The notes below the pieces were generated by a model. It was given only the letters and a program-made list of their open reading frames with translations. It was not told the DNA's origin and did not search any database. A DNA stretch of 56,714 nucleotides from an uncultured Candidatus Melainabacteria bacterium (GTDB lineage: Bacteria; Cyanobacteriota; Vampirovibrionia; Gastranaerophilales; Gastranaerophilaceae), in assembly GCA_934754775.1 (NCBI GenBank), contig CAKVIM010000012.1, positions 1 through 56,714 of the forward strand. Direction: 5' to 3'. The stretch's first letter is position 1. Each line of letters starts with the position of its first letter. Position numbers and translations under genes: made by a program. Shown in pieces: positions 31,353 to 40,681 of the stretch.

Positions 31353-32306
31353 TTATTTTCTATATTGTGCAATTTTAGTTGCTATAAAACTATCATCAAT
31401 GTTAGTTTGTTCATTAGATGTATTTTTTTCTGCTAAAAGTGACTCTAATTCACTCAATTCTTTAATTCTCAGCTCTAATTCAGCAGGTAGGTATTGTTTT
31501 AAAAAATGTTTCATATCTATCCCACCTTCAGAAAACATATAATCTTGGTACTTTTGAATAAAGTAACTTTCGTAATCAAATGATATCTCATTTCCCAGCT
31601 TTTTTTCACAATCCTCTTTTTTGCAATAGACTTCATATAAATCAAGTCCCATACACACCAAATCTTTATCTTCAGAAGCAATGCTTGAATCATTTATGAG
31701 TTGTTTTAAAACCTCTACTTCTTCTTCAAATCCTTTTGCATTATCATAACTCTGTAGAAAGTTCTGTATTTCTGCCACGCTTTTTCCATCAAACAACTTA
31801 TCAAATTCGTATTCAGGTAATATACGCCCCATCCCATGTATTCTACCGTTTAGGCCAATTAGGTGGCTAGATGCACTCAACGTTGCAATTTGTTTTAAGT
31901 CTTCTACACTTTCATAGCAATTTCCTAAAGCTTGTAATTCTGTTTCGTCTTGGCAACCACGACTTTTTAAATAGTCCTGAAAACCCTTATCAAAATTAAA
32001 ATTATTCACCTTTTCATAATAAATAGCTTTCCGATTTTCATATTCCTCAATACTTAATTTTGAAGCATCATCTGCTGTAGGTGCAATAATTTCTTGTTTT
32101 AAGAGTTTCTTTTGCGTGCGGACATAATCATTATATGATAAGGCTTTGTAAATATTATTATTATCAAAACTCATATAATCATTAAATATATCAATAGCAG
32201 TTTCTTTAGCAGAATACCTACTATTATCATTCACACCTTCATTTCTATTTTGTGTAATTAAATATGATTGGTAATAGTTAGTATTAGTATTGATAGCTGA
32301 TACCAT
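31353..32306 (-). CDS. Hypothetical protein, tandem paralogue B (317 aa)
   Basis: Paralogue of the 316-aa gene, with the same MVSA start, KVNNF-x-F-D-x-G-F-Q-D-Y-L core and DSFIATKIAQYRK end; the middle is strongly diverged. It has several Cys residues (GCQDETELQALGNC; CKKEDCEKK) that paralogue A keeps only in part. Helical, acidic, no export signal. GGAGGG lies 6-7 nt before ATG. The upstream regions of both genes are also similar (CATGACCA...AATATAATG blocks near 31174 and 32417), so gene and promoter were duplicated as one unit. Function unknown. Confidence 0.7.
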   Translation of the reverse strand: MVSAINTNTNYYQSYLITQNRNEGVNDNSRYSAKETAIDIFNDYMSFDNNNIYKALSYNDYVRTQKKLLKQEIIAPTADDASKLSIEEYENRKAIYYEKVNNFNFDKGFQDYLKSRGCQDETELQALGNCYESVEDLKQIATLSASSHLIGLNGRIHGMGRILPEYEFDKLFDGKSVAEIQNFLQSYDNAKGFEEEVEVLKQLINDSSIASEDKDLVCMGLDLYEVYCKKEDCEKKLGNEISFDYESYFIQKYQDYMFSEGGIDMKHFLKQYLPAELELRIKELSELESLLAEKNTSNEQTNIDDSFIATKIAQYRK

Positions 32307-32481
32307 TTTTTACCCTCCAAGTCAAAATCTCATTAAGATTATAAGAGTAAACTTTAAGTTTTCAATCCTCTATTTAATATAGAAAAATAAAAAATAACCT
32401 ACTTACCTAGCTAGTATGTACATGACCAATATTATGTGCTAATATAATGCTGTGTTACTCTGATAGACAGGATAAGTATAA

Positions 32482-32575
32482 CTAGACACTTAGTTTAATA
32501 ATGTCTGACATTTAAAATGATAAATTTTAAAATTACCTTCTTTTAAAGGAAGAATTTATCAAACTAAATGTCTAG
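32482..32575. repeat. 94-bp fold-back element with 15-bp terminal inverted repeats
   Basis: The left end CTAGACACTTAGTTT (32482-32496) and right end AAACTAAATGTCTAG (32561-32575) match 14 of 15 as inverted repeats. Inner GATAAATT/AATTTATC and CCTTC/GAAGG arms continue the fold. It looks like a small MITE-type palindrome. No coding content. The surrounding 32307-32590 gap is otherwise empty except for the paralogue B promoter region. Confidence 0.75.
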
Positions 32576-32590
32576 GATTTAATTGCACTA

Positions 32591-32626
32591 AAAAAGGGTT
32601 TTAGCAACTAGCTAAAACCCTTTAAA
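32591..32626 (-). terminator. Terminator of the tRNA-fMet transcript
   Basis: AAGGGTTTTAGC/GCTAAAACCCTT with a 5-nt loop, immediately beyond the tRNA 3' end on the minus strand. Confidence 0.85.
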
Positions 32627-32631
32627 ATAAT

Positions 32632-32708
<77 letters not shown>

Positions 32709-32738
32709 ATATTTAATTGTCATTTGCGTTTTACTCTT

Positions 32739-32747
32739 GAGCAGTCT
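32739..32747 (+). repeat. Inverted fragment of tRNA-fMet D arm
   Basis: GAGCAGTCT on the plus strand equals the sense sequence of the tRNA-fMet D arm, placed in opposite orientation between the 5'-end copy and the functional tRNA, as at the tRNA-Leu locus. Confidence 0.55.
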
Positions 32748-32771
32748 TCCAGACTTTCCTCTCCTCGAACA

Positions 32772-32823
32772 TGACATTTAGTCACCTTCTCGTCGGCAGA
32801 GTATCCCGCATATTCTATTGTCA
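32772..32823 (-). repeat. Truncated copy of tRNA-fMet leader and 5' end
   Basis: ATCCCGCATATTCTATTGTCA (plus, 32803-32823) repeats the true ATCCCGCGATATTTAATTGTCA at 32701-32722. It abuts TCGGCAGAGT (32793-32802) and is preceded by TGACATTTAGTCAC (32772-32785), both also found next to tRNA-Leu. Confidence 0.8.
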
Positions 32824-32896
32824 CTCCGAGCTCCAAATCATACTCAACCGGTCACTCGGTGGAACTGCAACACAAAATGTATTACGCTCACAACTC

Positions 32897-32925
32897 ATTA
32901 TGTAATGCTGAAAACTAAAAATCAA
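32897..32925 (-). promoter_or_regulatory. Promoter of the tRNA-fMet transcript
   Basis: Minus strand: TTGATT (32920-32925), 17-nt spacer, CATAAT (32897-32902). The predicted start near 32890 gives a leader of about 180 nt containing the truncated 5' copy. Confidence 0.5.
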
Positions 32926-32940
32926 GTACTTTGTATAAAT

Positions 32941-32971
32941 AAAAAATGCATCCAATTAGGATGCATTTTTC
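32941..32971 (-). terminator. Terminator after rpoD
   Basis: AAAAATGCATCC/GGATGCATTTTT with an AATTA loop, 5 nt beyond the rpoD stop on the minus strand. Confidence 0.9.
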
Positions 32972-32975
32972 AAAT

Positions 32976-34070
32976 CTAGTTTTCTACGTATTCTCTCAAG
33001 CGTTTGCTGCGGTTTGGATGACGCAATTTTCTCAACGCTTTTGCTTCAATTTGTCTGATACGTTCACGAGTTACACCGAACAACTGACCAACTTCTTCCA
33101 ATGTTCTTTGGCGACCGTCGTCCATACCGAAACGTAATCTCAATACATCTCTTTCACGAGGTGAAAGTGTGCAAAGAACTTCTGCCAAATCTTCTCTCAA
33201 TAGTTCAGAAGCTACGGTCTTAATCGGTGCATCTGCTTCCTTATCTTCAATAAAATCACCCAATCTTGAATCTTCTTCTTTACCAATTGGTGTTTCCAAT
33301 GAAAGCGGTTCTTGAGCAATCTTAACAATCTCTCTTAATTTAGAGATTGAAACACCCATTTCAACTGCCAATTCTTCTTCGGTCGGTTTTCTTGAAAGTT
33401 CTTGTGCCAATCTTCTTGTAACCTTCTTCAACTTATTGATTGTTTCAACCATGTGAACAGGAATTCTGATTGTTCTTGCCTGATCGGCAATTGCTCTTGT
33501 AATCGCCTGTCTAATCCACCAAGTTGCATAAGTTGAGAACTTGAAACCTCTTTCGTGGTCAAATTTTTCTGCTGCTCTAATCAAGCCCAAATTACCTTCT
33601 TGAATCAAATCCAAGAAAAGCATGCCACGTCCAACATATTTCTTCGCAATACTTACTACCAATCTTAAGTTTGCTTGAACTAATTTTCTCTTCGCAATAG
33701 CTCCAGGAGTACCACCTTGGATAATTTTACGAGCTAATTCGATTTCTTCACTTGTTGATAATAATTTAATTCTACCAATTTCTCTAAGATAAAGTCTTAC
33801 AGGGTCTTCTACTGCAACACCCTTTGGAACTTCTGTGTCCATCTCGCTTTCACGAGAAGAATTATCTGAATCCATCATGTAAAAATCTTCGCTTTTTACG
33901 CCACCCAATTTTGATGATGTAATGATATCTTCAATATTATCAGTACCTAAATCTGTTTCAATATAATCAACTGAATCATCTTCTTCTTTATCTGCATCAA
34001 AATCAAGCATATCAATATTTTCGTCTTCTACACTAATTACTGATGAATGCGAATTTCTTTTTTGAGTCAT
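32976..34070 (-). CDS. rpoD: Primary sigma factor RpoD (sigma-70)
   Basis: Directs RNA polymerase to housekeeping promoters. 364 aa. An acidic N-terminus of about 80 residues stands in for a full region 1.1. Region 1.2 is [17 protein letters not shown]. Region 2 includes [19 protein letters not shown], then [10 protein letters not shown] and [18 protein letters not shown] (the -10 recognition helix). Region 3 is [14 protein letters not shown]. Region 4 ends [14 protein letters not shown] sequence (here [20 protein letters not shown]), the -35 recognition helix. It overlaps the dnaG stop by one base (TAATG). Its Shine-Dalgarno CTGGAG lies inside the end of dnaG, so translation is probably coupled. 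Confidence 0.97.
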   Translation of the reverse strand: MTQKRNSHSSVISVEDENIDMLDFDADKEEDDSVDYIETDLGTDNIEDIITSSKLGGVKSEDFYMMDSDNSSRESEMDTEVPKGVAVEDPVRLYLREIGRIKLLSTSEEIELARKIIQGGTPGAIAKRKLVQANLRLVVSIAKKYVGRGMLFLDLIQEGNLGLIRAAEKFDHERGFKFSTYATWWIRQAITRAIADQARTIRIPVHMVETINKLKKVTRRLAQELSRKPTEEELAVEMGVSISKLREIVKIAQEPLSLETPIGKEEDSRLGDFIEDKEADAPIKTVASELLREDLAEVLCTLSPRERDVLRLRFGMDDGRQRTLEEVGQLFGVTRERIRQIEAKALRKLRHPNRSKRLREYVEN

Positions 34071-35947
34071 TATTTATCTCCAGTTCTTAACTTTATCTTA
34101 TCTCTTAGTTGCATTTGAATTTTCAGGGCTTCTATTTCGTCATCATTTACTTGTTTATATTTCTGTCGCAACTTTTCTGATTCTTTTTCCTGATAACACT
34201 TTTTCAGTCTTATCACATTTTCCCGCACTGCTCGTTCAAACTCTTCTGCATCTAACCCATTGAAGGCTTCTGAGAGTTCAACTATATCTGTCAGGATTTG
34301 AGTCAAATTATCATCCTCAATGAATTCCGTAAATAAACTTTTAGTCAATTCCTTAACATTATTTATTGTACACGAGAATTTGTCAATTGTATTTTTTACA
34401 ATTATTAACGTTTCATCTTGAATGATATTTTCAGGTAACAATTCGTTGAGTTGTTTATAACTTAGCGGACTGTCGTTTACTAAAAAAACGCTCAATAAAT
34501 TTTTTTGCACTTTTAGCTCGAATTGTGAAGATTTTGTTACAATTTTTTGATTATTTATTTGATGCACATTTTCAGAGAACCGCTCAAACTTAGACAGCTC
34601 TTTAAGCATAGCGTTTTCGTCAATATTCAAAATTGAAGAAACCATCTTAACATATTCGGACTGAATAATCTTATTATTTACATCTTTCAGAATCTCTATC
34701 ACGTGAGAAGCCAATTCGGCTTTTTCTTGCGGAGTTTTTGCAGAATTTTTGTCCTTCAAAAGATTGTTCAAAAGAAAATCAATCAATAGCGGAGCATTTT
34801 TAATATACTCCATAAACGCCTCGCCACCGGATGAGCGGATGAATTCGTCCGGATCTTTACCCTGTGGTGGAGATACAACTCTGATTTCGCAGGCATATTT
34901 GTTATCAGAAGTTGAAGAAATGTGGCTTTCGTCAAACTGTTTAACATCGCCCAGAGTCGAAAGGGTTTCCTTGATAACATTGCTACCTTTTTTTGTTGCA
35001 TTAATTCCCGCAGAATCAGTATCAAATGACAAGAAGATTCTTCTTGATTTTGTGTAGCGTGAAAGCAATTTGACGTGATCAGGCGTAAGTGCTGTTCCAC
35101 AAGATGCTACAGCATTTTCGACACCATGTGCTTGTGCTGAAATTACGTCAAAATAACCTTCCATGATAATAACGCCATCCTCAGATTTAATGGCATCTTG
35201 AGCGGAATTCAAACCAAACAAGATTTTACTTTTGTTATAAATCAAAGAATCTGAAGAGTTCAAATATTTCGGGTTTTGTCCTTCATCAACAGCACGTGCC
35301 CCAAAAGCAACATATTCGCCATTTTCGTTCTGTATAGGAATGATTATTCTGTTTCTAAATCTGTCAATCCAGCCGCCGGAATTTGATTTCAATATCAAAC
35401 CTGCTTTTTCTAAGATTTCGTCTTTGAATTCTTTTTTTAATTCTTTATAAAGAGTATCGTATTTATTCGGAGCCCAACCAAGAGTGAATTTATCAATAAT
35501 TTCATCGGTTATGTCTCGTCCTCGAAGATACGTCATTGCTTTATTTGCGTCCGAAGCGGAACGGAGTTCTACATTATAAAATTTTGCAGCTTTTTGGCAT
35601 GCTTTAATCATCTCCTTTTTCTGATTTTTCGAATCAGTTGAAGAGTGATATTTTGTCGGAAGCTCAATTCCATATTTTTCAGCCAGTTCAAGAATTACGT
35701 CCTTATATTCTCGGTTTTGAATTTTAACAAGAAAACTGAGTGCATCACCGCCCGCACCGCAAGAAAAGCATTTAAAAATCCCTCGTGACGGACTTACTGA
35801 CATAGATGGTTTTTTATCATTATGAAACGGACAAAGTCCCCAATAGTTGGCACCGCTTTTTTTCAAAACGACGTATTGAGAAACAACATCTACTATATCC
35901 AGCCGGTCTTTAATCTGCGAAATTACATCTTCAAAAGAATTTGCCAT
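34070..35947 (-). CDS. dnaG: DNA primase
   Basis: Makes RNA primers for replication. 625 aa. The N-terminal CHC2 zinc finger is [18 protein letters not shown] followed by F-K-C-F-S-C (about residues 38-62). The RNA polymerase core has FRNRIIIPI and F-G-A-R-A. The TOPRIM domain has [12 protein letters not shown] and [10 protein letters not shown] with its acidic metal ligands. The C-terminal helicase-binding part is divergent. It lies directly upstream of rpoD, as in the macromolecular-synthesis operon. ATG 35947 has no Shine-Dalgarno, but an extended -10 lies 6 nt before it. Confidence 0.97.
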   Translation of the reverse strand: MANSFEDVISQIKDRLDIVDVVSQYVVLKKSGANYWGLCPFHNDKKPSMSVSPSRGIFKCFSCGAGGDALSFLVKIQNREYKDVILELAEKYGIELPTKYHSSTDSKNQKKEMIKACQKAAKFYNVELRSASDANKAMTYLRGRDITDEIIDKFTLGWAPNKYDTLYKELKKEFKDEILEKAGLILKSNSGGWIDRFRNRIIIPIQNENGEYVAFGARAVDEGQNPKYLNSSDSLIYNKSKILFGLNSAQDAIKSEDGVIIMEGYFDVISAQAHGVENAVASCGTALTPDHVKLLSRYTKSRRIFLSFDTDSAGINATKKGSNVIKETLSTLGDVKQFDESHISSTSDNKYACEIRVVSPPQGKDPDEFIRSSGGEAFMEYIKNAPLLIDFLLNNLLKDKNSAKTPQEKAELASHVIEILKDVNNKIIQSEYVKMVSSILNIDENAMLKELSKFERFSENVHQINNQKIVTKSSQFELKVQKNLLSVFLVNDSPLSYKQLNELLPENIIQDETLIIVKNTIDKFSCTINNVKELTKSLFTEFIEDDNLTQILTDIVELSEAFNGLDAEEFERAVRENVIRLKKCYQEKESEKLRQKYKQVNDDEIEALKIQMQLRDKIKLRTGDK

Positions 35948-35953
35948 AACAAT

Positions 35954-35962
35954 ATATTAGCA
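35954..35962 (-). promoter_or_regulatory. dnaG promoter, leaderless geometry
   Basis: Minus strand: TGC-TAATAT (hexamer 35954-35959), ending 6 nt before ATG 35947. No good -35, but the TGC extension is present. Predicts transcription starting at the A of the ATG. Confidence 0.5.
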
Positions 35963-36039
35963 TAAAAATTTCTAAAAGGTTTTAAAAAATGAACAATTTT
36001 ATTTTATAATCGTTTATAAAAATATACAGGAGGGAAAGT

Positions 36040-36795
36040 ATGAAAAAAACATTAATTACAATTTCAGTATTAGGTCTGCTTACAGGGTGTGCAACACTTT
36101 CAACACAAGCTATTTCACAAACAACAAACACACCAGAAAGAGGATTTATCACAGTTAGTACAACTGCAAATACAGAACTTGCACCTGATGTTGCAGAAAT
36201 ATCTTTTGCCGTAAAAACATCTGACACTAAATCAATGCAAAAAGCGACGGTTCTTAATAAAGAAACTTCTGACAAAGTTCTTTCTGCATTAAAATCATTG
36301 ATGAACACAGAAAACGGCGACTACATCAAAACTTCTGACTTTAACGCTTCTCCAATTTATTCATATTCCGGAAGCAAAAAAAATCTTGATAAGTACGAAG
36401 TTTCAAACAGAGTAATTGTACACACTAAATCATTAGATAAAATTGGCACAATGATTGATAAAGCTATCGAATCAGGTGCAACAAATGTTGATAGTCTTAC
36501 ATTCTCAGTTTCAAATTACGAAACTCAATGCAACGATTTATTAGGAATTGCAACACAAAAAGCAAAATCAAGAGCAGGCGTTGTTGCTAAAAACTTATCA
36601 ACAACACTTGATGGCGTAAAATCAATCGACTTAAGCTGTAGTGCTAACAATAACTACAACACGCCAAGATTTTACATGGCAAAAAATATGCTTTCTGCAG
36701 TTGCGGCAGAAGCTTCAAGTGCTACACCAACATCTATTTCTGGCGGTGTAATCAAAGTTAACGCAAATGTTAACGCAACTTTCTTTGTAAAATAA
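36040..36795 (+). CDS. SIMPL-domain (DUF541) lipoprotein
   Basis: 251 aa. A lipoprotein signal MKKTLITISVLGLLTGC (lipobox LLTGC) anchors it in a membrane. The rest is a SIMPL/DUF541 domain: GFITVSTTANTELAPDVAEI, AVKTSDTKSMQKA, YEVSNRVIVHTKSLDKIG, then the conserved A-Q-K-A-K-S-R-A-type helix (TQKAKSRAGVVAKNL). Family members are periplasmic proteins linked to oxidative stress or surface functions; the exact role is unknown. AGGAGGGAAAGT precedes ATG. A TATAAT at 36005-36010 is a likely -10. Monocistronic, terminator after. Confidence 0.9.
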   Translation: MKKTLITISVLGLLTGCATLSTQAISQTTNTPERGFITVSTTANTELAPDVAEISFAVKTSDTKSMQKATVLNKETSDKVLSALKSLMNTENGDYIKTSDFNASPIYSYSGSKKNLDKYEVSNRVIVHTKSLDKIGTMIDKAIESGATNVDSLTFSVSNYETQCNDLLGIATQKAKSRAGVVAKNLSTTLDGVKSIDLSCSANNNYNTPRFYMAKNMLSAVAAEASSATPTSISGGVIKVNANVNATFFVK

Positions 36796-36821
36796 GATTA
36801 AAAAAGAATGATTTAATTAGC

Positions 36822-36853
36822 AAAGTCGGGCGGTTAAACCGCCCGACTTTTGT
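36822..36853 (+). terminator. Terminator after SIMPL gene
   Basis: A 14-bp stem (36822-36835 with 36837-36850), minimal loop, T-rich tail. Confidence 0.9.
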
Positions 36854-36898
36854 GTTAAAATAGCTTTGTCACACTTGAAAAGAAATAATTAGGAAAAA

Positions 36899-37825
36899 AT
36901 GAAAGATAAGAACAAAGTACTCAAGAAAATTACATCTGCATTGAATGCAAACGATTTGGACACAGCAAGAAAATTGGTAGAAAATGATTTGAAACGAATT
37001 GGGAACAAAGAAGAATACTACTTTTATTTAGCACTAATTTCTACCGACTATAAAACAAAACTTGAATTTTATACCAAAGCACTTGAAATCAATCCGAATT
37101 ACACTGACGCATTAATCAATAGAGGGCTTGTATACAACGAGCTCGGAGAGTTTGATAATTCAATAAAAGATTACAACAAAGCAATCAAGCTTGATTCAAA
37201 ATGTGCACTTGCATTCAACAACCGTGGATACACAAGATTTAAGCAAGAAAAATACAAAGAAGCTCTTGCAGACTACAATAAGGCGATATTATTAAACCCG
37301 AAATTTAAGATGGCTCTGGATAACAAAGCTCTGCTTTTCCAAACTGTTTGTATGAAAGATGACAGTGATTTTAACGAAAAATACTACATCAGTCTTGGAA
37401 TTGCGGACACGAACGAAGGCAATTTCCCTGATGCAATCAAGAGCTTTGATGAATCACTTAAATTTAATCCGAGCAATGAAATCCCTTATTTTTACAAGGG
37501 AATCTGTTACCACAGCCTTGGAAAAACTGATGAAGCATTTGAAAATTACACAAAAGCTATCGAGTTGAATAAAAAGATGATAGACGCCTATTACAACAGA
37601 GGTCAGCTAATGTTCAAATCTAACCCAAAACAGGCATTAGATGATTTTGTGTCAGCAGTAGCTCTTGACCCGAAATTTATTGACGCATACTATTCGATTG
37701 CTGTAATACAAAAGAATTTTGGTCAGAACGCTGAGGCGTTAAAAAATCTTGATAAAATAATTGAGCTTGAACCACAAGCCGTTCACGCAAAAGCCCTAAA
37801 AAAATTGATTGAACGAAAGGGGTAA
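36899..37825 (+). CDS. Tetratricopeptide repeat protein
   Basis: 308 aa made almost entirely of TPR units. Clear ones are YTDALINRGLVYNELGEFDN, CALAFNNRGYTRFKQEKYKE, NEIPYFYKGICYHSLGKTDE, MIDAYYNRGQLMF and FIDAYYSIAVIQKNFGQNAE. About seven repeats in all. No signal peptide, so a cytoplasmic protein-interaction scaffold. AGGAAAAA precedes ATG. The partner is not indicated by neighbours. The composite repeat R2 begins soon after the stop. Confidence 0.88.
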   Translation: MKDKNKVLKKITSALNANDLDTARKLVENDLKRIGNKEEYYFYLALISTDYKTKLEFYTKALEINPNYTDALINRGLVYNELGEFDNSIKDYNKAIKLDSKCALAFNNRGYTRFKQEKYKEALADYNKAILLNPKFKMALDNKALLFQTVCMKDDSDFNEKYYISLGIADTNEGNFPDAIKSFDESLKFNPSNEIPYFYKGICYHSLGKTDEAFENYTKAIELNKKMIDAYYNRGQLMFKSNPKQALDDFVSAVALDPKFIDAYYSIAVIQKNFGQNAEALKNLDKIIELEPQAVHAKALKKLIERKG

Positions 37826-37834
37826 ATAATATTT

Positions 37835-38125
37835 GGCTGGGCGTGGGATTACAGGTTAGGCGTGTAGACGGGGTGGGGTAAATGTATTAGGCTTGGCGAG
37901 AGACTACTGGTTGTGCGTTTCTTAATGGAAAATGGAAAGTGGAAAATTGTTTTTAAATATTTCCCTTACGGGGTGAACCTCACCCGTTTTTCTAATGTTC
38001 AAGCACAGCTTTCACATTGAAAAACTACCCTCTCTCTTGACCAGCTCACGTTAAACGAGCACGCTCACACTTCGGCTCTCCGTTCGCTGGTCGCTCCCTC
38101 AGAGAGGGGAGAGATATTCTGTCCC
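37835..38125. repeat. Composite GC-richer dispersed repeat, copy R2
   Basis: The gene-free 37826-38189 gap is filled by this element and a terminator. It shares GAGACTACTGGTTG, TTAATGGAAAATGG, CAGCTCACGTTAAACGAGC, TTCGGCTCT...GTTCGC and the CGCTCC...GAGAGGG end with R1 at 23360-23535. A local insertion (TTTTCTAATGTTCAAGCAC...) replaces the CCCAACC part. It carries several hairpins and no coding frame. Confidence 0.75.
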
Positions 38126-38131
38126 CAAATG

Positions 38132-38176
38132 AAACGATGCCGGCTTGTTTTACAAGCCGGCATCGTTTTATTTTTA
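38132..38176. terminator. Bidirectional terminator
   Basis: AAACGATGCCGGCTTGT/ACAAGCCGGCATCGTTT, perfect stem and short loop, A and T flanks. It lies at the 3' end of the TGA-interrupted minus-strand gene. Confidence 0.92.
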
Positions 38177-38189
38177 TAGTTATATAGCT

Positions 38190-39092
38190 TTATCCTTTAA
38201 AAGCATCTCCTAAATATTTTGTCCAATCGGATTTTACTTCATATCCTGTTTGTTCCTTTACCTGCTTCACTAAGCTTTTTGCTTCTTTTGCAAACTTTTC
38301 TACTCTTGACGGATCCTTTACTGCCAGTTTACCAAGATCTCCTATATAATCTTCCATTGTTTTTTCAAAAACTTGTTTATCTACAAGTTTGCCATTAGGC
38401 ATTTTGTATTTTTTTAAATTTGGGATTTCTTTATTCACCTTTTCTGTCAACTTAGATGTTATCTTCTTTGCGGATGGAGTTTCAGTCGGTATTGTAACGT
38501 CTTTACCAGCCAATACATCTCTTATTTTACCTGTTATCTTATCAAGGAAACTATTAGCTTTTTTTAATATAACAGCACCTTCTTCTTTCAAACCTGCAGC
38601 TTCTGTAGCTTTCGGAATGTCAAGTCGCATACTGCCGGCACCATAGTCACCCCAGCTGGACTTTGTCTCTAAAACTCCTTTTTTTAGTGATTCAGTAAAC
38701 TCCAAATCCTGAATTTTTGGTGTATGTGCATAGTCATTAAAAGCACGACATTGTAATATTTCGCCGTTTTGACCGACATCTAATCTCATTTTACCGACTG
38801 CTTGTTCGGTTCCCAATCCGGAAATTGAAGCTGCACCCCTGCCGATAACTTGCTTTCCTTCTCTTAAAGTTATTGCACCTACTGCAAAATCTCATTCTGA
38901 AACTTTATATGCTACATCTGCTTTTAATTTTGGATGTTTTCTAACAATTCCTGCAAGTGTATCAGAAACTTCAGTCGGAATTTTCTTGCTTTTTTCCAGT
39001 CCTTGTAGCATTTGTTTTCCAGAAACCGTGATTCTAGCTGATGAGCCTTGTAGTTTACTCATTGTACCAATAATTTTTGAAATGTTTACCAT
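38190..39092 (-). pseudogene. Hypothetical gene interrupted by one in-frame TGA
   Basis: Read from ATG 39092 (Shine-Dalgarno AAAGGAG), the frame gives 66 codons and meets TGA at 38892-38894. It then stays open in the same frame to 38190. Joined, it would be 300 codons. The sequence on both sides reads as one protein (AYKVSE, stop, DFAVGAITLREGKQVIGRG). The first part is helical and basic. The rest has strand-like segments and a Lys-rich helical end (KKITSKLTEKVNKEIPNLKK). Options are a recent nonsense mutation (TGG or GGA/CGA to TGA), a sequencing error, or readthrough. No homologue recognised; lineage-specific. Confidence 0.7.
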
Positions 39093-39422
39093 AATTTTTC
39101 TCCTTTTTTATTCCCTATTTTGTGACATTTTACTGCTTTTTTACTATCTCTAATATCCTCGCAGTAATTTTCCCCTCGTGTGGTTAAATCGATTTTCCCA
39201 AGCTATATTCATATAAAAACATAAATAAATAAAAAATTGCCTCTTAATAAGAAATAAAATATCAAGAACGAGTATAAACAAGAAACTATAATGCTTTTGG
39301 GGCTTTATAAAACTTAATATTGTTGACAAAATGATAGATATTATATTGCGCATAAGTCAAGATAATTTATACAAAACATCCTGTTCTTAACAAGCATTTA
39401 TATATAAAATTATATCAATAAT

Positions 39423-39746
39423 ATGACATATAATATCAAAAAACTACTTGGAGCACGCATAAAACAACTTCGGCAAACGAAAGGTCTTTCGCAAGAACAG
39501 TTTGCCGAAAAACTCGGCATTGCAACTAGAACGCTTTGTGGGATTGAAATTGGAAAAAATTTTCTTACCTCAAATACATTAGAAAAGATTTTAGAAGTAC
39601 TAAACATTACTCCTCAAGAGTTGTTTCTTGTTAATCACTACCAACCGAGAGAAGATTTGGAACAAGAAATTTTTGAAACTATCAGTAAAATTAAAGACAG
39701 AGAAAAGATTGAAATTATTTATAAGATAATAAAGTCTTTTGTCTAA
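39423..39746 (+). CDS. XRE/Cro-type HTH regulator
   Basis: 107 aa. The N-terminal HTH_3 domain is LGARIKQLRQTKGLSQEQFA, then E-K-L-G-I-A-T-R-T-L-C-G-I-E and a third-helix end EKILEVLNITPQELF. A charged helical C-terminal tail of about 35 residues is probably for dimerisation. Such proteins resemble phage or toxin-antitoxin repressors, but no toxin or phage genes flank it. The start lacks a Shine-Dalgarno; TTAACA (39387-39392), 18 nt, TATATC ends 6 nt before ATG, so a weak leaderless promoter is possible. The 330-nt gap upstream (39093-39422) shows only AT-rich sequence. Confidence 0.88.
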   Translation: MTYNIKKLLGARIKQLRQTKGLSQEQFAEKLGIATRTLCGIEIGKNFLTSNTLEKILEVLNITPQELFLVNHYQPREDLEQEIFETISKIKDREKIEIIYKIIKSFV

Positions 39747-39787
39747 CCTAAAAGTAATTACACTTTAATTTTAACTTCAAAATTGTG

Positions 39788-39817
39788 TTGACTCTATTGC
39801 TTTACTTGGGTTATAAA
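39788..39817 (+). promoter_or_regulatory. Promoter of the TolC-like pair, leaderless geometry
   Basis: TTGACT (39788-39793), 18-nt spacer, TATAAA (39812-39817), ending 6 nt before ATG 39824. No Shine-Dalgarno before the ATG. Confidence 0.65.
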
Positions 39818-39823
39818 TATATT

Positions 39824-40681
39824 ATGAAGAAGTTTTTGGGAGTGAGTTTAATAATAGCTTTAATGCTGCCATCTGTTACATTCGGAGCAAATGACGGTGT
39901 TGTTACTCTGGACAAAAACAGTGTTGAAAAACCGAGTCTTACGATAGAAAAAAATACAAAACAGCTTCAGGGTTCTCTACTGGTAAACGACTCAGAAGAT
40001 TTAGCAAACCTTATCGAAATCCAAAAAGACCACGACGTCAAGGATTTGGAGAAGCTTTGGAAAGGCACGGTTGAAAACAATCAGGTTATTGAATTTGCAC
40101 TCAAAAAACTTGCAACGCCTGAATCACAACGCAGAATTCACTCATCTTTGATGGCAAAGACTCTTTCTGCAATTATCTCCGGAGCATCATTCATTCCATC
40201 TCTGATGGGTGCAAATTACGGTATTCAAACTTCTGCATTCTCCGCAGGCAGACTTGCTCAGGGGCTTTTAAACAGAAAAAACATTCCGCAAGAAACTCCA
40301 CTAACGGATACAGAATTAATTGAACTTGCTAGCATGATTGAAGATTTGCAAGACTCGCTAATCAGCTCATACTACAACTACAAAAATACTTTAGGGCAGC
40401 TCAAAGATACCCGCTCAAAAATGATTTTGTACAGCAGAAATTACTCTAAAGCTCTTGACGGAAAAGATGTGCTGGAAATCGCAATCTCTTCATCACTCTA
40501 CGACGCTATGCGAATTCAGGAATTTAATCTTGAACAATCCGCAAAAAAATATCATATTCAGCTGCAACGTCTTGCAGGGAAAAAAGTTGTAGATTCACTG
40601 GAATTATACCAATATGATTTCAATTCTGTACTCTACAAGGGTGATACAAAGGATAAAGGAGGCAAAAATGATAAAAAATAA
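39824..40681 (+). CDS. Exported coiled-coil protein, TolC-like, first of pair
   Basis: 285 aa. Signal peptide MKKFLGVSLIIALMLPSVTFG (cleavage near FGA). A helical unit (VKDLEKLWKGTVENNQVIEF) precedes a hydrophobic Gly/Ala-rich segment (LSAIISGASFIPSLMGANYG, about 120-140). Long helices follow, ending in EQSAKKYHIQLQRLAGKKVV, like the A-x-x-R-L-E-x-L-x-G helices of TolC-type outer-membrane factors. Too short for a full TolC, so perhaps a half-size or related periplasmic protein. ATG 39824 opens the signal peptide and lies 6 nt after the -10. It overlaps the next gene by 14 bp. Confidence 0.75.
   Translation: MKKFLGVSLIIALMLPSVTFGANDGVVTLDKNSVEKPSLTIEKNTKQLQGSLLVNDSEDLANLIEIQKDHDVKDLEKLWKGTVENNQVIEFALKKLATPESQRRIHSSLMAKTLSAIISGASFIPSLMGANYGIQTSAFSAGRLAQGLLNRKNIPQETPLTDTELIELASMIEDLQDSLISSYYNYKNTLGQLKDTRSKMILYSRNYSKALDGKDVLEIAISSSLYDAMRIQEFNLEQSAKKYHIQLQRLAGKKVVDSLELYQYDFNSVLYKGDTKDKGGKNDKK

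Noticed and set aside
39150..39353. Open frame of 67 codons on the minus strand in the gap before the XRE regulator
   Set aside because: AT-driven hydrophobic composition, no ribosome binding site and no terminator; more likely chance.
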